DNA of 64,000 nt from Saccharospirillum sp. Lineage in GTDB: Bacteria > Pseudomonadota > Gammaproteobacteria > Pseudomonadales > Natronospirillaceae. The stretch lies in NCBI GenBank assembly GCA_018402545.1, contig JAGYIL010000001.1, positions 2,170,001 through 2,234,000 of the forward strand. The letters run 5' to 3'. The notes under the pieces were generated by a model. That model did not search any database. It had not been told where the DNA came from and worked only from the letters and a program-made list of their open reading frames with translations. Position numbers and translations under genes: made by a program. Shown here one piece after another: positions 10,190-19,442 of the stretch; position 1 is the stretch's first letter, and each line of letters starts with the position of its first letter.

Positions 10190-10217
10190 GAGGGCAGAGC
10201 CGACCGGCTCTGCCCTC
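10190..10217. terminator. Strong hairpin between convergent mltD and sohB
   Basis: A perfect 12-bp GC-rich stem (GAGGGCAGAGCC / GGCTCTGCCCTC) with loop GACC lies between the two convergent stops. Neither strand has a T-run, so it may act as a Rho-assisted or 3'-protecting structure rather than a textbook intrinsic terminator. Confidence 0.55.
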
Positions 10218-10257
10218 CCGCCTCACCACCCCAAGACCATCACCTGCCATTAATAGC

Positions 10258-11265
10258 TCAGGGGATATACCGCTGGGACAATGACTCGATAGCCCCCTGA
10301 AGAGACGAGGAAAACGCCTTTTTCAGACGCTGATCCACCCCCACCTGAGGCACCCAGGTAACTGAGACCACTTCAGCACTCTTTGCTTTGGCCAGCAGAT
10401 AGGCATCGCTGGTTTCAAGTTGATCGACCAATCCCAGTTCGCGCGCGTCTTCCGCCAACCAGAAATCGCCTTCAGTGACTGCGGCCAGATCCAGCTGCGG
10501 ACGGTAGCGCCCTACCAGCTCCTTGAAACGTTCATGTATGGCCTTGAGGTCGTCCAGCAGTTTCTGACGGCCCTCCTCCGTTTTTTCACCCATCAGAGTC
10601 ATCGGCGCCTTGTGTTTACCCGCCGTTAACACCTCTACATCAACCTGATGTCGTTGCAACAGTTTATGAATGTTGGGCACCTGTGCCAGCACGCCTATGG
10701 AGCCGACGACCGCAAAGGGAGCCGCTATAATCCGGTCTGCGATGCACGCCATCATGTAACCGCCGCTGGCGGCCACTTTGTCGACACACACCGTTAGAGA
10801 CAGCCCGGCGTCCTTCAGACGCACCAGCTGCGATGCCGCCAGGCCGTAGCCAGACACGGCACCCCCCGGGCTTTCGAGCACTACCACCACTTCATCACGG
10901 GCGCTGGCCACCTGAATAATCGCCGTGACTTCGCGGCGCAAGTTGTCTACCTGAGACGCCTGCATATCGCCTTTGAAACGCAGCACCCAGACCTGATCGG
11001 TCGCTTTCCCGGCAGTAGCCTTCTGGTCGGCCTTTTGAGCTTTCTGCTGTGCCTTGTAGGCTTTCTTTGACATGACCACCTGTCGAACGCGATCGGCGCC
11101 TGCCGCCAAGCGGTCGTTAAGTTTTTCGACCTGCAAACGACCCCCGGATTTCTTGGATCCACCGCTGTTTCCCTGCGATGCGCGAGCTACCGCGATCAGA
11201 CCAATCACCAGAATAACGACCAGGGTGATGGTTTTTAATACAAATGCACCGTATTCAGCCCACAC
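10258..11265 (-). CDS. sohB: Inner-membrane S49 protease SohB
   Basis: Predicted periplasm-facing signal-peptide-peptidase-like protease. The 335 residues have one N-terminal transmembrane segment (about 8-30), a Lys-rich linker (63-90) and the ClpP-like S49 domain. The catalytic dyad is Ser167 in VAASGGYMMA and Lys219 in AGKHKAPMTLMGE, aligning with the E. coli SohB pair. The start is GTG at 11265 with GGAGAG upstream. It is divergent from the small SCP2-domain gene. Confidence 0.92.
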   Translation of the reverse strand: MWAEYGAFVLKTITLVVILVIGLIAVARASQGNSGGSKKSGGRLQVEKLNDRLAAGADRVRQVVMSKKAYKAQQKAQKADQKATAGKATDQVWVLRFKGDMQASQVDNLRREVTAIIQVASARDEVVVVLESPGGAVSGYGLAASQLVRLKDAGLSLTVCVDKVAASGGYMMACIADRIIAAPFAVVGSIGVLAQVPNIHKLLQRHQVDVEVLTAGKHKAPMTLMGEKTEEGRQKLLDDLKAIHERFKELVGRYRPQLDLAAVTEGDFWLAEDARELGLVDQLETSDAYLLAKAKSAEVVSVTWVPQVGVDQRLKKAFSSSLQGAIESLSQRYIP

Positions 11266-11382
11266 AATTCTCTCCTTCTCATCAGTTAAACTTACGTTTC
11301 AAACAATCGTTTGATTTTGAACCTTCAGCTCTCTACAATCCAGACACTGACTATTCAGCCACCCTTTACCGGAGAGCAGACC

Positions 11383-11697
11383 ATGGCTTCGACCGCAGAC
11401 ATGTTCAACAACATCGAATCCCAATTCAACGCCGACGCCGCCTCGGGCCTGGATGTTGTGTTTCAATTCAACATCAACGACAGCGACACCTATCACCTGA
11501 TCGTGAAAGACAGCCAGTGCAAACTGGTATCCGGTGAACATGAGGACCCATCCGTCACTCTGATCATGGATGAAGATACGTTGAAAGAAATCGTTTCAGG
11601 CGATTTGAATGGCATGCAGGCATTTATGGCAGGTCGGTTGCGTACTGAAGGCGACATGATGCTGGCAACTCGCCTGTCGGACCTGTTCTCTCTGTAA
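11383..11697 (+). CDS. SCP2 sterol-carrier-domain protein
   Basis: A free-standing 104-residue SCP2-family protein, a fold that binds lipids or acyl chains in a hydrophobic tunnel. The pattern FNINDSDTYHLIVKD, then DPSVTLIMDEDTL, then GRLRTEGDMMLATRL is typical of bacterial single-domain members. ATG at 11383 is preferred over the upstream in-frame start because GGAGAG precedes it. In other bacteria such proteins are often found near ubiquinone or lipid genes; here the neighbours (sohB, an unknown membrane protein) give no clear role. Confidence 0.85.
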   Translation: MASTADMFNNIESQFNADAASGLDVVFQFNINDSDTYHLIVKDSQCKLVSGEHEDPSVTLIMDEDTLKEIVSGDLNGMQAFMAGRLRTEGDMMLATRLSDLFSL

Positions 11698-11718
11698 TTC
11701 GACGCAACTCAGTGGTGT

Positions 11719-12375
11719 TCAGTCAGAAAACCACTGCCCCAGCGCATCGCGAGCCGGTTCATTGACCGGTCTCGCGACCAGCCCCTGAGCACCGAGCACA
11801 ACTTCAAACAGGCCGTTATCTACCATGGGCAGATACACACTGCTGCCAAACCGTGCGTTGATCCAGGGCAACCAATCGCTGACCTCACTCGCCGACCAGA
11901 GTGCATCTGCACGCAAATCGATAACGGTTCTTGGCGCGTTCAACTCCCGTTCCACGGTCTGATAACGCCCGCTGATCCGGTCCAGCCGATACACCGGCTC
12001 CATACCCAACACCACCAGCGGCCCCGACCAGGTAAGCACTCTGGCATCCAGCTGCCATTCATCGCCATACAACATAAGGGTGCGTTGTTGCTGGTCCTGA
12101 TTGGTCTCCAGATTGACCTCATAGCTCTGCTCGCCCTGCTGACTGAACGACAGGGTTGCAATGACCATTTCCCGGGTAAAGGCGCGATAAGCCGCCAGAT
12201 CAACAATAAAAAGGCCGATGATCACCAGGCCGACCAGACAGGCAACACCCAGGGTGCCTCGAACAAAACCCCGCACCCAGCCACGGCGCACCAGCAGACG
12301 CAAGGCAATGTAAGCCAGCACCAGGCCAGGCAGCACCAGCATGGCAAACAGCGGCCATTGCGTCATCAGTTTCAT
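11719..12375 (-). CDS. Conserved membrane protein of unknown function
   Basis: The 218-residue protein has two N-terminal transmembrane segments (about 8-28 and 38-60) joined by an Arg-rich turn (RLLVRRGWVRGFVR), followed by a roughly 150-residue soluble domain. I recall similar proteins labelled as efflux pumps, but two spans and a large soluble domain do not support transport. It lies 9 bases downstream of the fimL-like gene on the same strand, so the two are probably co-transcribed, which hints at a motility or envelope link (inference). Confidence 0.7.
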   Translation of the reverse strand: MKLMTQWPLFAMLVLPGLVLAYIALRLLVRRGWVRGFVRGTLGVACLVGLVIIGLFIVDLAAYRAFTREMVIATLSFSQQGEQSYEVNLETNQDQQQRTLMLYGDEWQLDARVLTWSGPLVVLGMEPVYRLDRISGRYQTVERELNAPRTVIDLRADALWSASEVSDWLPWINARFGSSVYLPMVDNGLFEVVLGAQGLVARPVNEPARDALGQWFSD

Positions 12376-12384
12376 GATATTGAA

Positions 12385-14040
12385 TTACACCGACAGCGCA
12401 GCCAGGCTGTGTTTGGCGAGCTTGAGGATATCTTCATTGGCCGAATCGCTGAGCAAGCCCTCTAGGAAGAACTCCAGACTCGACAAGGCATCGGCCAGTG
12501 ACTCCAGCTGCCCCGGATCGACCATGGTGCCGGATTCTTCAAGATCCCGGCTGATGTAGTTAATGGCACGCTGAATCAGGTTGGCAGCGGTCATACTGTT
12601 CAGGAAGACAAAGGCCCCTTTTACGCCATGGAGCGTCGGCACGACATTTGACAAGTGCAGTCGGTCACCCTGGGAGTCCATGTAAGCGGTAATGGCTCTT
12701 TTGGCCAGAGCCAGGCCAGCCTCTGCTTCATCGATCAGAACAACCCGTGCATCGTGCAACTGCGCCAGCGCGGCCTTGTTCTCGCCACTGCCTTCCAACT
12801 GACGCTGACCCTGCAAAATGCGCGACAAAGCGCTTTCCGCGTACAAGACCGCATCGGCAATGGTCAGCAACTGCTCGTTGGAGGGGGCTGCATTGTCAGC
12901 CCAGCCTGCAATCACCTTCGCTTGCTGTTTGAGCACATTCGCCGGACTTTGCAGGCCCAGCATAACGTACACATCGGCCACCTTGGTCATGCGCTCCTGC
13001 AAGGTACGCGCTGAAAAGCCGCTATCACCGCGCGCAGCCTGATCGACGGTGTCTTTAATGACCGATATGTCCTCTTTCAGGGCGTCGGATACACTCGACA
13101 GGACACTTCGGCCGGGGCTGAACAGGATTTGACGCTGCTCTTCAAGCATGTCATCACTCTGCCCCAGGGTGGGCAGGTTGTAGAATTTGGCGACCTGGCG
13201 CGCTCTCAGGCTTTCGGCCGGATTCATGGCGAGCAGAAACAGAAACTCTTTCATCAGCGCGAGCGAAGGCTGCTTGCTCAGCGACTTTGGGGCGTGGCTG
13301 ATCAGGTCTTTCAGATGGCGATCGAGCTGGGCAAACAGCATCTTGCGAGGTCCGGTCATCAGTGCACTGCGATTGGCCATGGATTCCAGAGCGCCTGAGG
13401 CGACCCACCACAGCGGCGCGCAGGGAGCGTTGGCCAGCAGCTGATCAATCCGGTTTAACGCCAGACCCATGTACTTGAAGGCACCCACGGTGCGCTCGCC
13501 CCGCAACAGGTGCAACAAGCCGGCCTGGTACATATGACGGAACTTCTTGAGCTGACGAACCTTCTGAGGTGAAAACTCGAAAACTTTGTTGTCTGACGGT
13601 TTGCCGGGTTTGAACGAGAACTGAAAGAAATGCCCCTCTCCCAGCAAAGTCACACCCCGGGCGCGCCGAAGCTGATTGATGGTAGGCAACAGTACTGCTG
13701 GTATGGCTTTCTGGCCGAGGCTTAAAAACTCCAGATAACGGCTTAGTACGACCAGTCCGCCACTCATAGCATCCAGTTTGACGCGTACATCGTCGCTATC
13801 GACTGAATCGCCGGTGGGAATGGCGTTAATCAGTGCATTAAACTCGTCACACAGGGCGATGGCGCCCTCTTCTTCCAGAACCTGGAAGATGCCCCGCATT
13901 TGTCCAATCAGATCCTGTGATTGTTGTAATTGCACCAGATCGCTCGTGTCAGAGCTAAAACTCTCAAGTGCAGACTGCGCTTGCTGCAGCGTGGCTTCAA
14001 GCTCGGTCTTGATCGCTTCCTTAGATGTGGCTGTACTCAT
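12385..14040 (-). CDS. fimL: FimL-like protein (ChpA N-terminal-domain homologue)
   Basis: The 551-residue helical protein matches the architecture of Pseudomonas FimL (about 556 residues), which resembles the N-terminal part of the chemotaxis kinase ChpA and affects twitching motility and cAMP/Vfr signalling. There is no kinase, CheW or receiver domain. A C-terminal HPt-like segment contains LHGVKGAFVFLN, with His471, Lys474 and Gly475 in the HxxKG arrangement of phosphotransfer domains. Known FimL is, as I recall, not thought to be phosphorylated, so this His deserves attention. The match is from memory of family features, not an alignment. Confidence 0.7.
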   Translation of the reverse strand: MSTATSKEAIKTELEATLQQAQSALESFSSDTSDLVQLQQSQDLIGQMRGIFQVLEEEGAIALCDEFNALINAIPTGDSVDSDDVRVKLDAMSGGLVVLSRYLEFLSLGQKAIPAVLLPTINQLRRARGVTLLGEGHFFQFSFKPGKPSDNKVFEFSPQKVRQLKKFRHMYQAGLLHLLRGERTVGAFKYMGLALNRIDQLLANAPCAPLWWVASGALESMANRSALMTGPRKMLFAQLDRHLKDLISHAPKSLSKQPSLALMKEFLFLLAMNPAESLRARQVAKFYNLPTLGQSDDMLEEQRQILFSPGRSVLSSVSDALKEDISVIKDTVDQAARGDSGFSARTLQERMTKVADVYVMLGLQSPANVLKQQAKVIAGWADNAAPSNEQLLTIADAVLYAESALSRILQGQRQLEGSGENKAALAQLHDARVVLIDEAEAGLALAKRAITAYMDSQGDRLHLSNVVPTLHGVKGAFVFLNSMTAANLIQRAINYISRDLEESGTMVDPGQLESLADALSSLEFFLEGLLSDSANEDILKLAKHSLAALSV

Positions 14041-14602
14041 CGTTCACTAACCTTGTTGCGGGACTCACGTACGGGACGTGATCAACAACCGCCTGCTGCC
14101 TTGGCGGCGACTCCGGTGGGTGGCGTTACTGTTCGCCGACTCTGGCCAATCATCATACCGGTGATCAGCCCGATTGCGCAGTGAACCGGCAAACAACGCA
14201 TCCCTTCTGCCAGTATACCCAGCAACCACCCATTGCATCAGTGTTCCACACTCAATTTGTTAATAAAAGCACATATTTAGCGCCGATTTCTTAGGGATCC
14301 TCTGAATAACGCCTCCTGGGCTCTGACTTATCAGAGGAACGTTGCCATAAGGCGGACTCATGCAGGAATGTCCAGACCGTTCAAATGCGTCAAACGTAGT
14401 GGCAGCGTTCCTCGGACAGCCGGCATGCCACACCATCCGGAGGGCGTTCCTAAACGTTTTGCCCCGGCGTAGCACTCCCCTATGCCGTAGTTATGGCGAC
14501 TTTTGGTTATATTGGCGTCACATATTGGCTATGATGCGCACCTGAATGTTCTGGCAGGCGGTGCCCGGAGTGCCGCCAGCCTGTCTGATGCTGCCACCGG
14601 AG
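14041..14602. other. Gene-free interval with competing hairpins, upstream of dusA
   Basis: About 560 bases between the divergent fimL-like gene and dusA carry no convincing gene; the small reading frames have no codon bias, ribosome site or recognisable motif. CTCTGA occurs at 14300-14305 and 14321-14326, and both copies can pair with TCAGAG at 14331-14336, giving two mutually exclusive stems; the longer extends to CCTCTG(A)ATAA/TTATCAGAGG (14299-14337). GGAACGTTGCC (14336-14346) and GGCAGCGTTCC (14401-14411) form another imperfect inverted pair. It may be a leader or small RNA, or the decayed remains of a repeat. TATGAT at 14530-14535 is a possible dusA -10. Confidence 0.35.
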
Positions 14603-15607
14603 ATGAACTTGAGCTACCCACATCGCTTCAGCGTAGCCCCCATGATGGACTGGACGACCAGTGAGTGCCGTCAGTTTCACCGGCTGCTGACACGTCGTGC
14701 CCTGCTTTATACCGAAATGGTTACGACGGGCGCGCTCATTCATGGTCAGCGCGACCGTTTTCTGGCCTATACCGAATCTGAGCACCCGCTGGCCCTGCAA
14801 CTGGGCGGTTCCGATGCACGAGATCTGGCCACCTGCGCCAAAATGGCGGAACAATGGGGCTATGATGAGGTCAATCTGAACGCAGGCTGCCCTTCCGACC
14901 GGGTCCAGAATGGCATGATTGGCGCGATACTCATGGCGCACGGCGCCCTGGTCCGCGACGGCCTCAAAGCCATGCGCGACGCGGTATCCCTGCCCATCAC
15001 ACTGAAGCATCGCATTGGTATTGACGATTACGACAGCTACGAATTCCTGCGCGACTTTGTCGGCATCACCGCCGAGTCCGGCTGCGACACCTACATAGTC
15101 CATGCACGCAAGGCTATTCTCAGCGGCCTCAGCCCCAAGGAAAACCGGGAGATACCGCCGCTCGACTACGATCGGGTCAGGCAGTTGAAGGCTGATTTCC
15201 CTGCCCTGAACATCATTATCAACGGCGGGCTCAAGGATCATGCCGCCTGCCTCTCACTGCTCGATGAAGGCCTCGATGGTGTCATGCTCGGACGCGAGGC
15301 CTACCAGAACCCATTGATTCTGCAATCGGTGGACCCAACCTACTATGGTCAGGCTCCGGCCCTGAAATCCCAGTCAGCGCTGGTCTCTGCGTATGTTCAA
15401 TGGGTTGACCAACACCTGCAGCAAGGCAAACCTTTGAAATATGCCCTGAGACATACTCTGGGTTTATTTCAGGGACAGCCGGGTGCACGGCGTTTCCGCC
15501 GCGTATTGAGTGAAGGCATGCATAAACCCGGTGCCAGCCTGGAATTGCTGGAGCGGGCACTGTCAGAAGTTGAATTGCTTGATGCTGAACCCCTGGAACA
15601 CGCCTGA
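14603..15607 (+). CDS. dusA: tRNA-dihydrouridine synthase A
   Basis: FMN enzyme that reduces uridine in the tRNA D-loop (U20/U20a). It shows the TIM-barrel start [11 protein letters not shown], the catalytic Cys96 in [14 protein letters not shown] and [22 protein letters not shown]. The start is uncertain. ATG at 14603 is directly abutted by GGAG, too close to serve as its ribosome site, whereas TTG at 14609 is ideally spaced from the same GGAG and gives [13 protein letters not shown]. ATGs at 14588 and 14546 lack a site. The enzyme call does not depend on the start. talB follows 67 bases later, the same pairing as in Pseudomonas. Confidence 0.92.
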   Translation: MNLSYPHRFSVAPMMDWTTSECRQFHRLLTRRALLYTEMVTTGALIHGQRDRFLAYTESEHPLALQLGGSDARDLATCAKMAEQWGYDEVNLNAGCPSDRVQNGMIGAILMAHGALVRDGLKAMRDAVSLPITLKHRIGIDDYDSYEFLRDFVGITAESGCDTYIVHARKAILSGLSPKENREIPPLDYDRVRQLKADFPALNIIINGGLKDHAACLSLLDEGLDGVMLGREAYQNPLILQSVDPTYYGQAPALKSQSALVSAYVQWVDQHLQQGKPLKYALRHTLGLFQGQPGARRFRRVLSEGMHKPGASLELLERALSEVELLDAEPLEHA

Positions 15608-15674
15608 CGGGGGGCACCAGCACTTATCCCAGCCACCATCACTGGCCCCCGGGGTCAGCAAAAAGAGAGTCGAC

Positions 15675-16601
15675 ATGAGCAAACTTGAACAGCTGAAAGA
15701 ATACACCGTCATCGTCGCAGATACCGGCGAACTCGAGTCCATCAAGAAGTTCAAACCCCAGGACGCGACCACCAACCCCTCGCTGGTTTTAAAAGCCGTG
15801 GAAAGCGGGCTCTACGACGATCTGATCAAGCGTTGCATGGCTAACGCCAGCAATTTTGACGATGGTATCGACCGGCTGATCACCTCGATCGGTCAGGAAA
15901 TCCTTCAGGAAGTACCTGGCTACGTATCCACAGAAGTGGATGCGCGCCTGTCGTTCGATACCGAGGCCACCCTCGCCAAAGCCCATCGACTGATTGAATT
16001 GTACGAAGAAGCAGGCTGGAGCCGCGACCGCATTCTGATCAAGATCGCCAGTACCTGGGAAGGCATTCAGGCCGCCCGCGTCCTGGAAAAAGAAGGTATT
16101 CATTGCAACATGACCCTCTTGTTCAGCATGGAACAGGCCCAGGCGTGCGCCGATGCTGGCGCAACCCTGATTTCTCCTTTTGTCGGCCGCATTATGGACT
16201 GGTACAAAAAAGACACAGGCCAGACCTACACCGGTGAAAACGACCCCGGCGTCATCAGTGTTCGCGAGATCTTCAAGCACTACAAAGAACACGGCTACCC
16301 AACCATTGTGATGGGTGCCAGCTTCCGCAACACCGGAGAAATTGAAGCCCTGGCCGGTTGCGATCGCCTGACCATCAGCCCCGCCCTGCTGGAAGAGTTG
16401 AGTAACGACAGCGGTGAACTGAAACAGGCTCTGGTCGCACCAGCGGCGACGGGCAAGCAACCGGAAGCGATCAGTGAATCTGATTTCCGCCTGGGCATGA
16501 ACAATAACCCGATGGCGACCGAGAAACTCGCGGAAGGTATTCGCAAGTTCATAGAAGACCAAATTAAGATGGAAGGCATCATCAAGGCCCATTCGGCCTG
16601 A
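15675..16601 (+). CDS. tal: Transaldolase
   Basis: Pentose-phosphate enzyme moving a dihydroxyacetone unit between sugar phosphates through a Schiff base. The 308 residues show TVVAD-like [32 protein letters not shown] and the Schiff-base Lys123 in [13 protein letters not shown] at 15675 is preceded by AGAGAG; the longer in-frame reading upstream overlaps dusA and is not needed. A strong terminator follows at once, so dusA-tal is likely a transcription unit that ends here. Confidence 0.96.
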   Translation: MSKLEQLKEYTVIVADTGELESIKKFKPQDATTNPSLVLKAVESGLYDDLIKRCMANASNFDDGIDRLITSIGQEILQEVPGYVSTEVDARLSFDTEATLAKAHRLIELYEEAGWSRDRILIKIASTWEGIQAARVLEKEGIHCNMTLLFSMEQAQACADAGATLISPFVGRIMDWYKKDTGQTYTGENDPGVISVREIFKHYKEHGYPTIVMGASFRNTGEIEALAGCDRLTISPALLEELSNDSGELKQALVAPAATGKQPEAISESDFRLGMNNNPMATEKLAEGIRKFIEDQIKMEGIIKAHSA

Positions 16602-16609
16602 AAACACCT

Positions 16610-16636
16610 GCGGGCCCTATCGGGCCCGCTTTCTTA
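16610..16636 (+). terminator. Intrinsic terminator of tal
   Basis: A perfect 8-bp stem GCGGGCCC / GGGCCCGC with loop TATC is followed by TTTCTT on the plus strand, eight bases after the tal stop. Confidence 0.88.
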
Positions 16637-16728
16637 CCCTGCAAAGACCCGTCCTGCGCCACCTATCCCCGCCTGTCTGCCCTGCAATGAATACCTTGGC
16701 AACTCCAGCCACATCCACTATGCTGAAG

Positions 16729-16746
16729 ACCATGCTGTAGATAACG
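16729..16746 (+). promoter_or_regulatory. Candidate Ter (replication-arrest) site before the tus-like gene
   Basis: ACCATGCTGTAGATAACG matches the E. coli TerB core AGTATGTTGTAACTAAAG at 12 of 18 positions by eye, including ATG-TGTA and the TAA. It lies 9 bases before the start of the Tus-like gene, just where TerB lies before E. coli tus and mediates autorepression. Bases outside the core differ, and Ter consensus outside enterics is unknown to me, so this is inference. Confidence 0.35.
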
Positions 16747-16754
16747 GTATAAGT

Positions 16755-17612
16755 ATGAGTGAAAAACAACTCTTTGATGAGTTCGAGCGATTACGACGCT
16801 CAATTTCTGCATTTTCCCGTTCGGTTCATCAGTACGACAGCGCGCATTGGATTGCACCCTGGAACGGAGCCGTGCGGGCGCCCGACCTAGAGGATTTGCT
16901 ACTGGATCTCTGGTATCAGGACGACCAGGACGGTCGGGAAACCCGGGTCTACCCGGGGCTGATTGCCCTGAACCGAGAACAGATAACGCTCGCGGCTGAA
17001 GTGAATATCGCCAAAGACCGGTTTCGCAACCGGGTACAAGCGATAAAAACAGCCGATTCCGTTCACTGGCGTGAGCTCCAGGGCCAACTGGCACGACGTT
17101 ATAAGGGGCTTAACGAAGCCCTGGGCCGGGAAGGCATGACCCGCTTGCACCTGAAGCAGGTTTTCCGGCACATTCCTCTGGTGGTTAAACGTCCCGATCG
17201 AGTTGGCTTTAGTTGGTACACCAGCGGACGTTCCATCCAGAAAATCACCAAAAAAGAGGCCTGGGAGCGGTTGATCAAACTCAATACCGAATCGGCACAC
17301 ATCCGCATCCAGATGGAGCGCCTGGCTTCATTGCCAGATTCCGAACCCCTGGCCCGTGTGCAGAAACAGGCGCCGGTACTGCGTGCCAACCTTGTCTTTG
17401 CCGATGGACGTCGTAAATCACTGAATGTCTCGCTGCCGCTATTGTTTCCCAGTCAGGGCATCAACGAACTGCCCGACTTCTCAATCCCCACAGCCACCCC
17501 TCCCGGTGAACGACAGCGGCTGGTTCGCAGCGACAACCGGCTGGAAGACGACGCCTTTTTGCCTTCCATTCGTGTTCATCGCTACGTGCAGCCCAAAAGA
17601 GGGGTTTACTGA
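16755..17612 (+). CDS. tus: Tus-like DNA replication terminus site-binding protein
   Basis: Tus binds Ter sites and blocks replication forks from one side near the terminus. This 285-residue protein (E. coli Tus 309) aligns with Tus by eye over most of its length: a RVYPGLIALN segment (64-73) against Tus RLPGVLCYQ, a basic helix around 83-97, GFSWYTSGRSIQKITKKEA (151-169) against the Tus RFGWANKHIIKNL region, and a C-terminal IRVHRYVQ against the final LHLYVAD strand. It is basic, as a DNA-binding protein should be. It sits alone between the tal terminator and a bidirectional terminator. The name rests on remembered sequence, not a search. Confidence 0.78.
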   Translation: MSEKQLFDEFERLRRSISAFSRSVHQYDSAHWIAPWNGAVRAPDLEDLLLDLWYQDDQDGRETRVYPGLIALNREQITLAAEVNIAKDRFRNRVQAIKTADSVHWRELQGQLARRYKGLNEALGREGMTRLHLKQVFRHIPLVVKRPDRVGFSWYTSGRSIQKITKKEAWERLIKLNTESAHIRIQMERLASLPDSEPLARVQKQAPVLRANLVFADGRRKSLNVSLPLLFPSQGINELPDFSIPTATPPGERQRLVRSDNRLEDDAFLPSIRVHRYVQPKRGVY

Positions 17613-17626
17613 TTACAGAAACAAAA

Positions 17627-17648
17627 AAAGCAGCCCTGAGGCTGCTTT
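17627..17648. terminator. Bidirectional terminator between tus and sthA
   Basis: AAAGCAGCC-CTGA-GGCTGCTTT is a perfect 9-bp stem with a run of A on the left and T on the right, so it can end both the plus-strand tus gene and the minus-strand sthA gene. Confidence 0.88.
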
Positions 17649-17676
17649 ATAAACCGATAAGACAGGGTAACCTGCG

Positions 17677-19071
17677 TCAAAAAATACGGTTCAAGCCGTT
17701 CAGCGCCGCCACCCGATAAGCTTCGGCCATAGTCGGATAATTGAACGTATGTTCGATGAAGTACTGAATGTTATTGCCACCATTCTTTTGCGCCATAATG
17801 GCCTGCCCAATGTGCAGAATTTCCGCGGCCTGGTCGCCGAAACAATGGATCCCCAGCAGCTCGAGCGTATCCCGGTGGAACAATAACTTCAGCATCCCAA
17901 CGTCTTCGCCGGTGATTTGGGCCCGGGCCGTGTCTTTGAAATAGGCTTTGCCCACTTCATAGGGCACTTTTGCCTGCGTCAGTTCGCGTTCGGTTTTACC
18001 CACCGACGAAATTTCCGGAATGGTATAAATGCCAGTGGGCACATCGTTAATGTGCCGGTAGGTATTGTTATCGACGATCACGCCAGAAGCACTGCGGCCC
18101 TGATCGTAGGCTGCACTGGCCAGACTCGGCCAGCCAATGACATCACCAACGGCATAAATGTGCGACACCGAGGTCCGGTAAAATTCATCCACCTCCAGTT
18201 GCCCCCGCCTATTGGCGGTCAGGCCCGCAGCGGCCATGTTAAGCTTGTCGGTGTTACCGGAACGCCCGTTGGCCCACATGAAGGCATCGGCCTTGATCTT
18301 TTTGCCGGAAGCAAGTGTCAGCACAATATGGTCATCGAAACCATCTACGCTGACAAATTCCTCATTGTGCCGCACCAGTACACCGTGACCACGAAGGTGG
18401 TAACTCAGGCCATCGGAAATTTCATCGTCCATAAAGGCCAGCAGGCGGTCACCAGGGTTGATCAGATCCACCTTACAACCCAGACCGTTGAAAATCGACG
18501 CATACTCACTGCCGATAACGCCGGCGCCATAAATCACCAGATGCCTGGGTGTTTCTGTGGAATCAAGAATGGTATCGCTGTCGAACAGCCGGGGATGGTT
18601 AAAATCAACTTCAGGTGGCCGGTACGGCCGAGAACCGGTGGCTACGATGATCTCATGGGCTGACAGAATATCGGCCTGATCGTCTGAGCGGTCTACCTTG
18701 ATGGTATGCGGATCGATAAAGCTGGCAACACCGTAATACAAATCAACGCCATTACGGCTATAGAAACGGGCTCGCATTGACACTTGTTTGTCAATTACCC
18801 GGTGTGCCGATTCCCGCACCTGACTGTACGACAACCATTTCTGTTCGGATATATGCCGGAACATCGGGCTGCGATTAAACTGCATGACCTGGTTAACCGC
18901 ATGGCGCAGTGCCTTGGAGGGTATCGTGCCCTGATGCGTGCAGTTGCCACCCACCAGATGACGCAGGTCGACAACGGCCACCTTTTTACCCGCTTTTGCG
19001 GCGTTCATGGCCGCGCTCTCACCGGCAGGTCCACTGCCGATGATCACCAGATCGTATTGTGCTTCCGACAT
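17677..19071 (-). CDS. sthA: Soluble pyridine nucleotide transhydrogenase
   Basis: Flavoprotein that equilibrates NADPH and NADH in the cytoplasm. The 464 residues have the FAD dinucleotide fold [19 protein letters not shown] near the N-terminus, [17 protein letters not shown] in place of the redox disulfide of lipoamide dehydrogenases, a second NAD(P) fold ([16 protein letters not shown]) and the C-terminal dimerisation domain. AAGGAG precedes the ATG. It lies directly downstream of the nqr genes on the same strand, as in Pseudomonas, so NADH supply and use are encoded together. Confidence 0.95.
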   Translation of the reverse strand: MSEAQYDLVIIGSGPAGESAAMNAAKAGKKVAVVDLRHLVGGNCTHQGTIPSKALRHAVNQVMQFNRSPMFRHISEQKWLSYSQVRESAHRVIDKQVSMRARFYSRNGVDLYYGVASFIDPHTIKVDRSDDQADILSAHEIIVATGSRPYRPPEVDFNHPRLFDSDTILDSTETPRHLVIYGAGVIGSEYASIFNGLGCKVDLINPGDRLLAFMDDEISDGLSYHLRGHGVLVRHNEEFVSVDGFDDHIVLTLASGKKIKADAFMWANGRSGNTDKLNMAAAGLTANRRGQLEVDEFYRTSVSHIYAVGDVIGWPSLASAAYDQGRSASGVIVDNNTYRHINDVPTGIYTIPEISSVGKTERELTQAKVPYEVGKAYFKDTARAQITGEDVGMLKLLFHRDTLELLGIHCFGDQAAEILHIGQAIMAQKNGGNNIQYFIEHTFNYPTMAEAYRVAALNGLNRIF

Positions 19072-19120
19072 GCTTACTCCTTAGAAACTGTCTGAGCAGG
19101 GTGATAACCGATCACCCTCA

Positions 19121-19363
19121 TTACCGGGTTGCGTCTACACCCAGATCAGACAGGGCTTTTTGCCGGGCCGCTTTTCGGGCGGACTTGATTTCAGTATCGC
19201 ACTTGCCTTTATCGCCCCCGCAAACGTCACACTCGGCTTCCATACCCACGGCAGCCATGCCGCCACAAGAGCCTTTAATTGGCTGACGCCCGAAGATCAC
19301 GCCCACCGCCATTGCTGCAATCACCAGCAGCATGAATACAAACACAGCGAAAAAGGTCGCCAT
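19121..19363 (-). CDS. nqrM: Na+-NQR maturation factor NqrM
   Basis: Small membrane protein needed to assemble Na+-translocating NADH:quinone reductase, thought to deliver iron for the Fe site between NqrD and NqrE. The 80 residues have one transmembrane helix (about 4-24) followed by a Cys-rich domain with Cys33, Cys45, Cys48 and Cys55 and a basic tail. ATG at 19363 is the start because GGAGG sits five bases upstream; the TTG twelve bases earlier overlaps that ribosome site. It follows apbE in the nqr operon. Confidence 0.92.
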   Translation of the reverse strand: MATFFAVFVFMLLVIAAMAVGVIFGRQPIKGSCGGMAAVGMEAECDVCGGDKGKCDTEIKSARKAARQKALSDLGVDATR

Positions 19364-19442
19364 AAGCACCTCCAATTAGGCCGGTACCGGTTGTCGGTTA
19401 AAAATTCGAACCAGATCCGGTACAGGCCAGGTTTACTGCAGT

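Noticed and set aside
14260-14475. 71-codon minus-strand frame in the dusA upstream interval
   Set aside because: Composition looks random and it crosses the hairpin region; no family resemblance.
15789-16607. 272-codon minus-strand frame
   Set aside because: Antisense to transaldolase, which has all its catalytic motifs.
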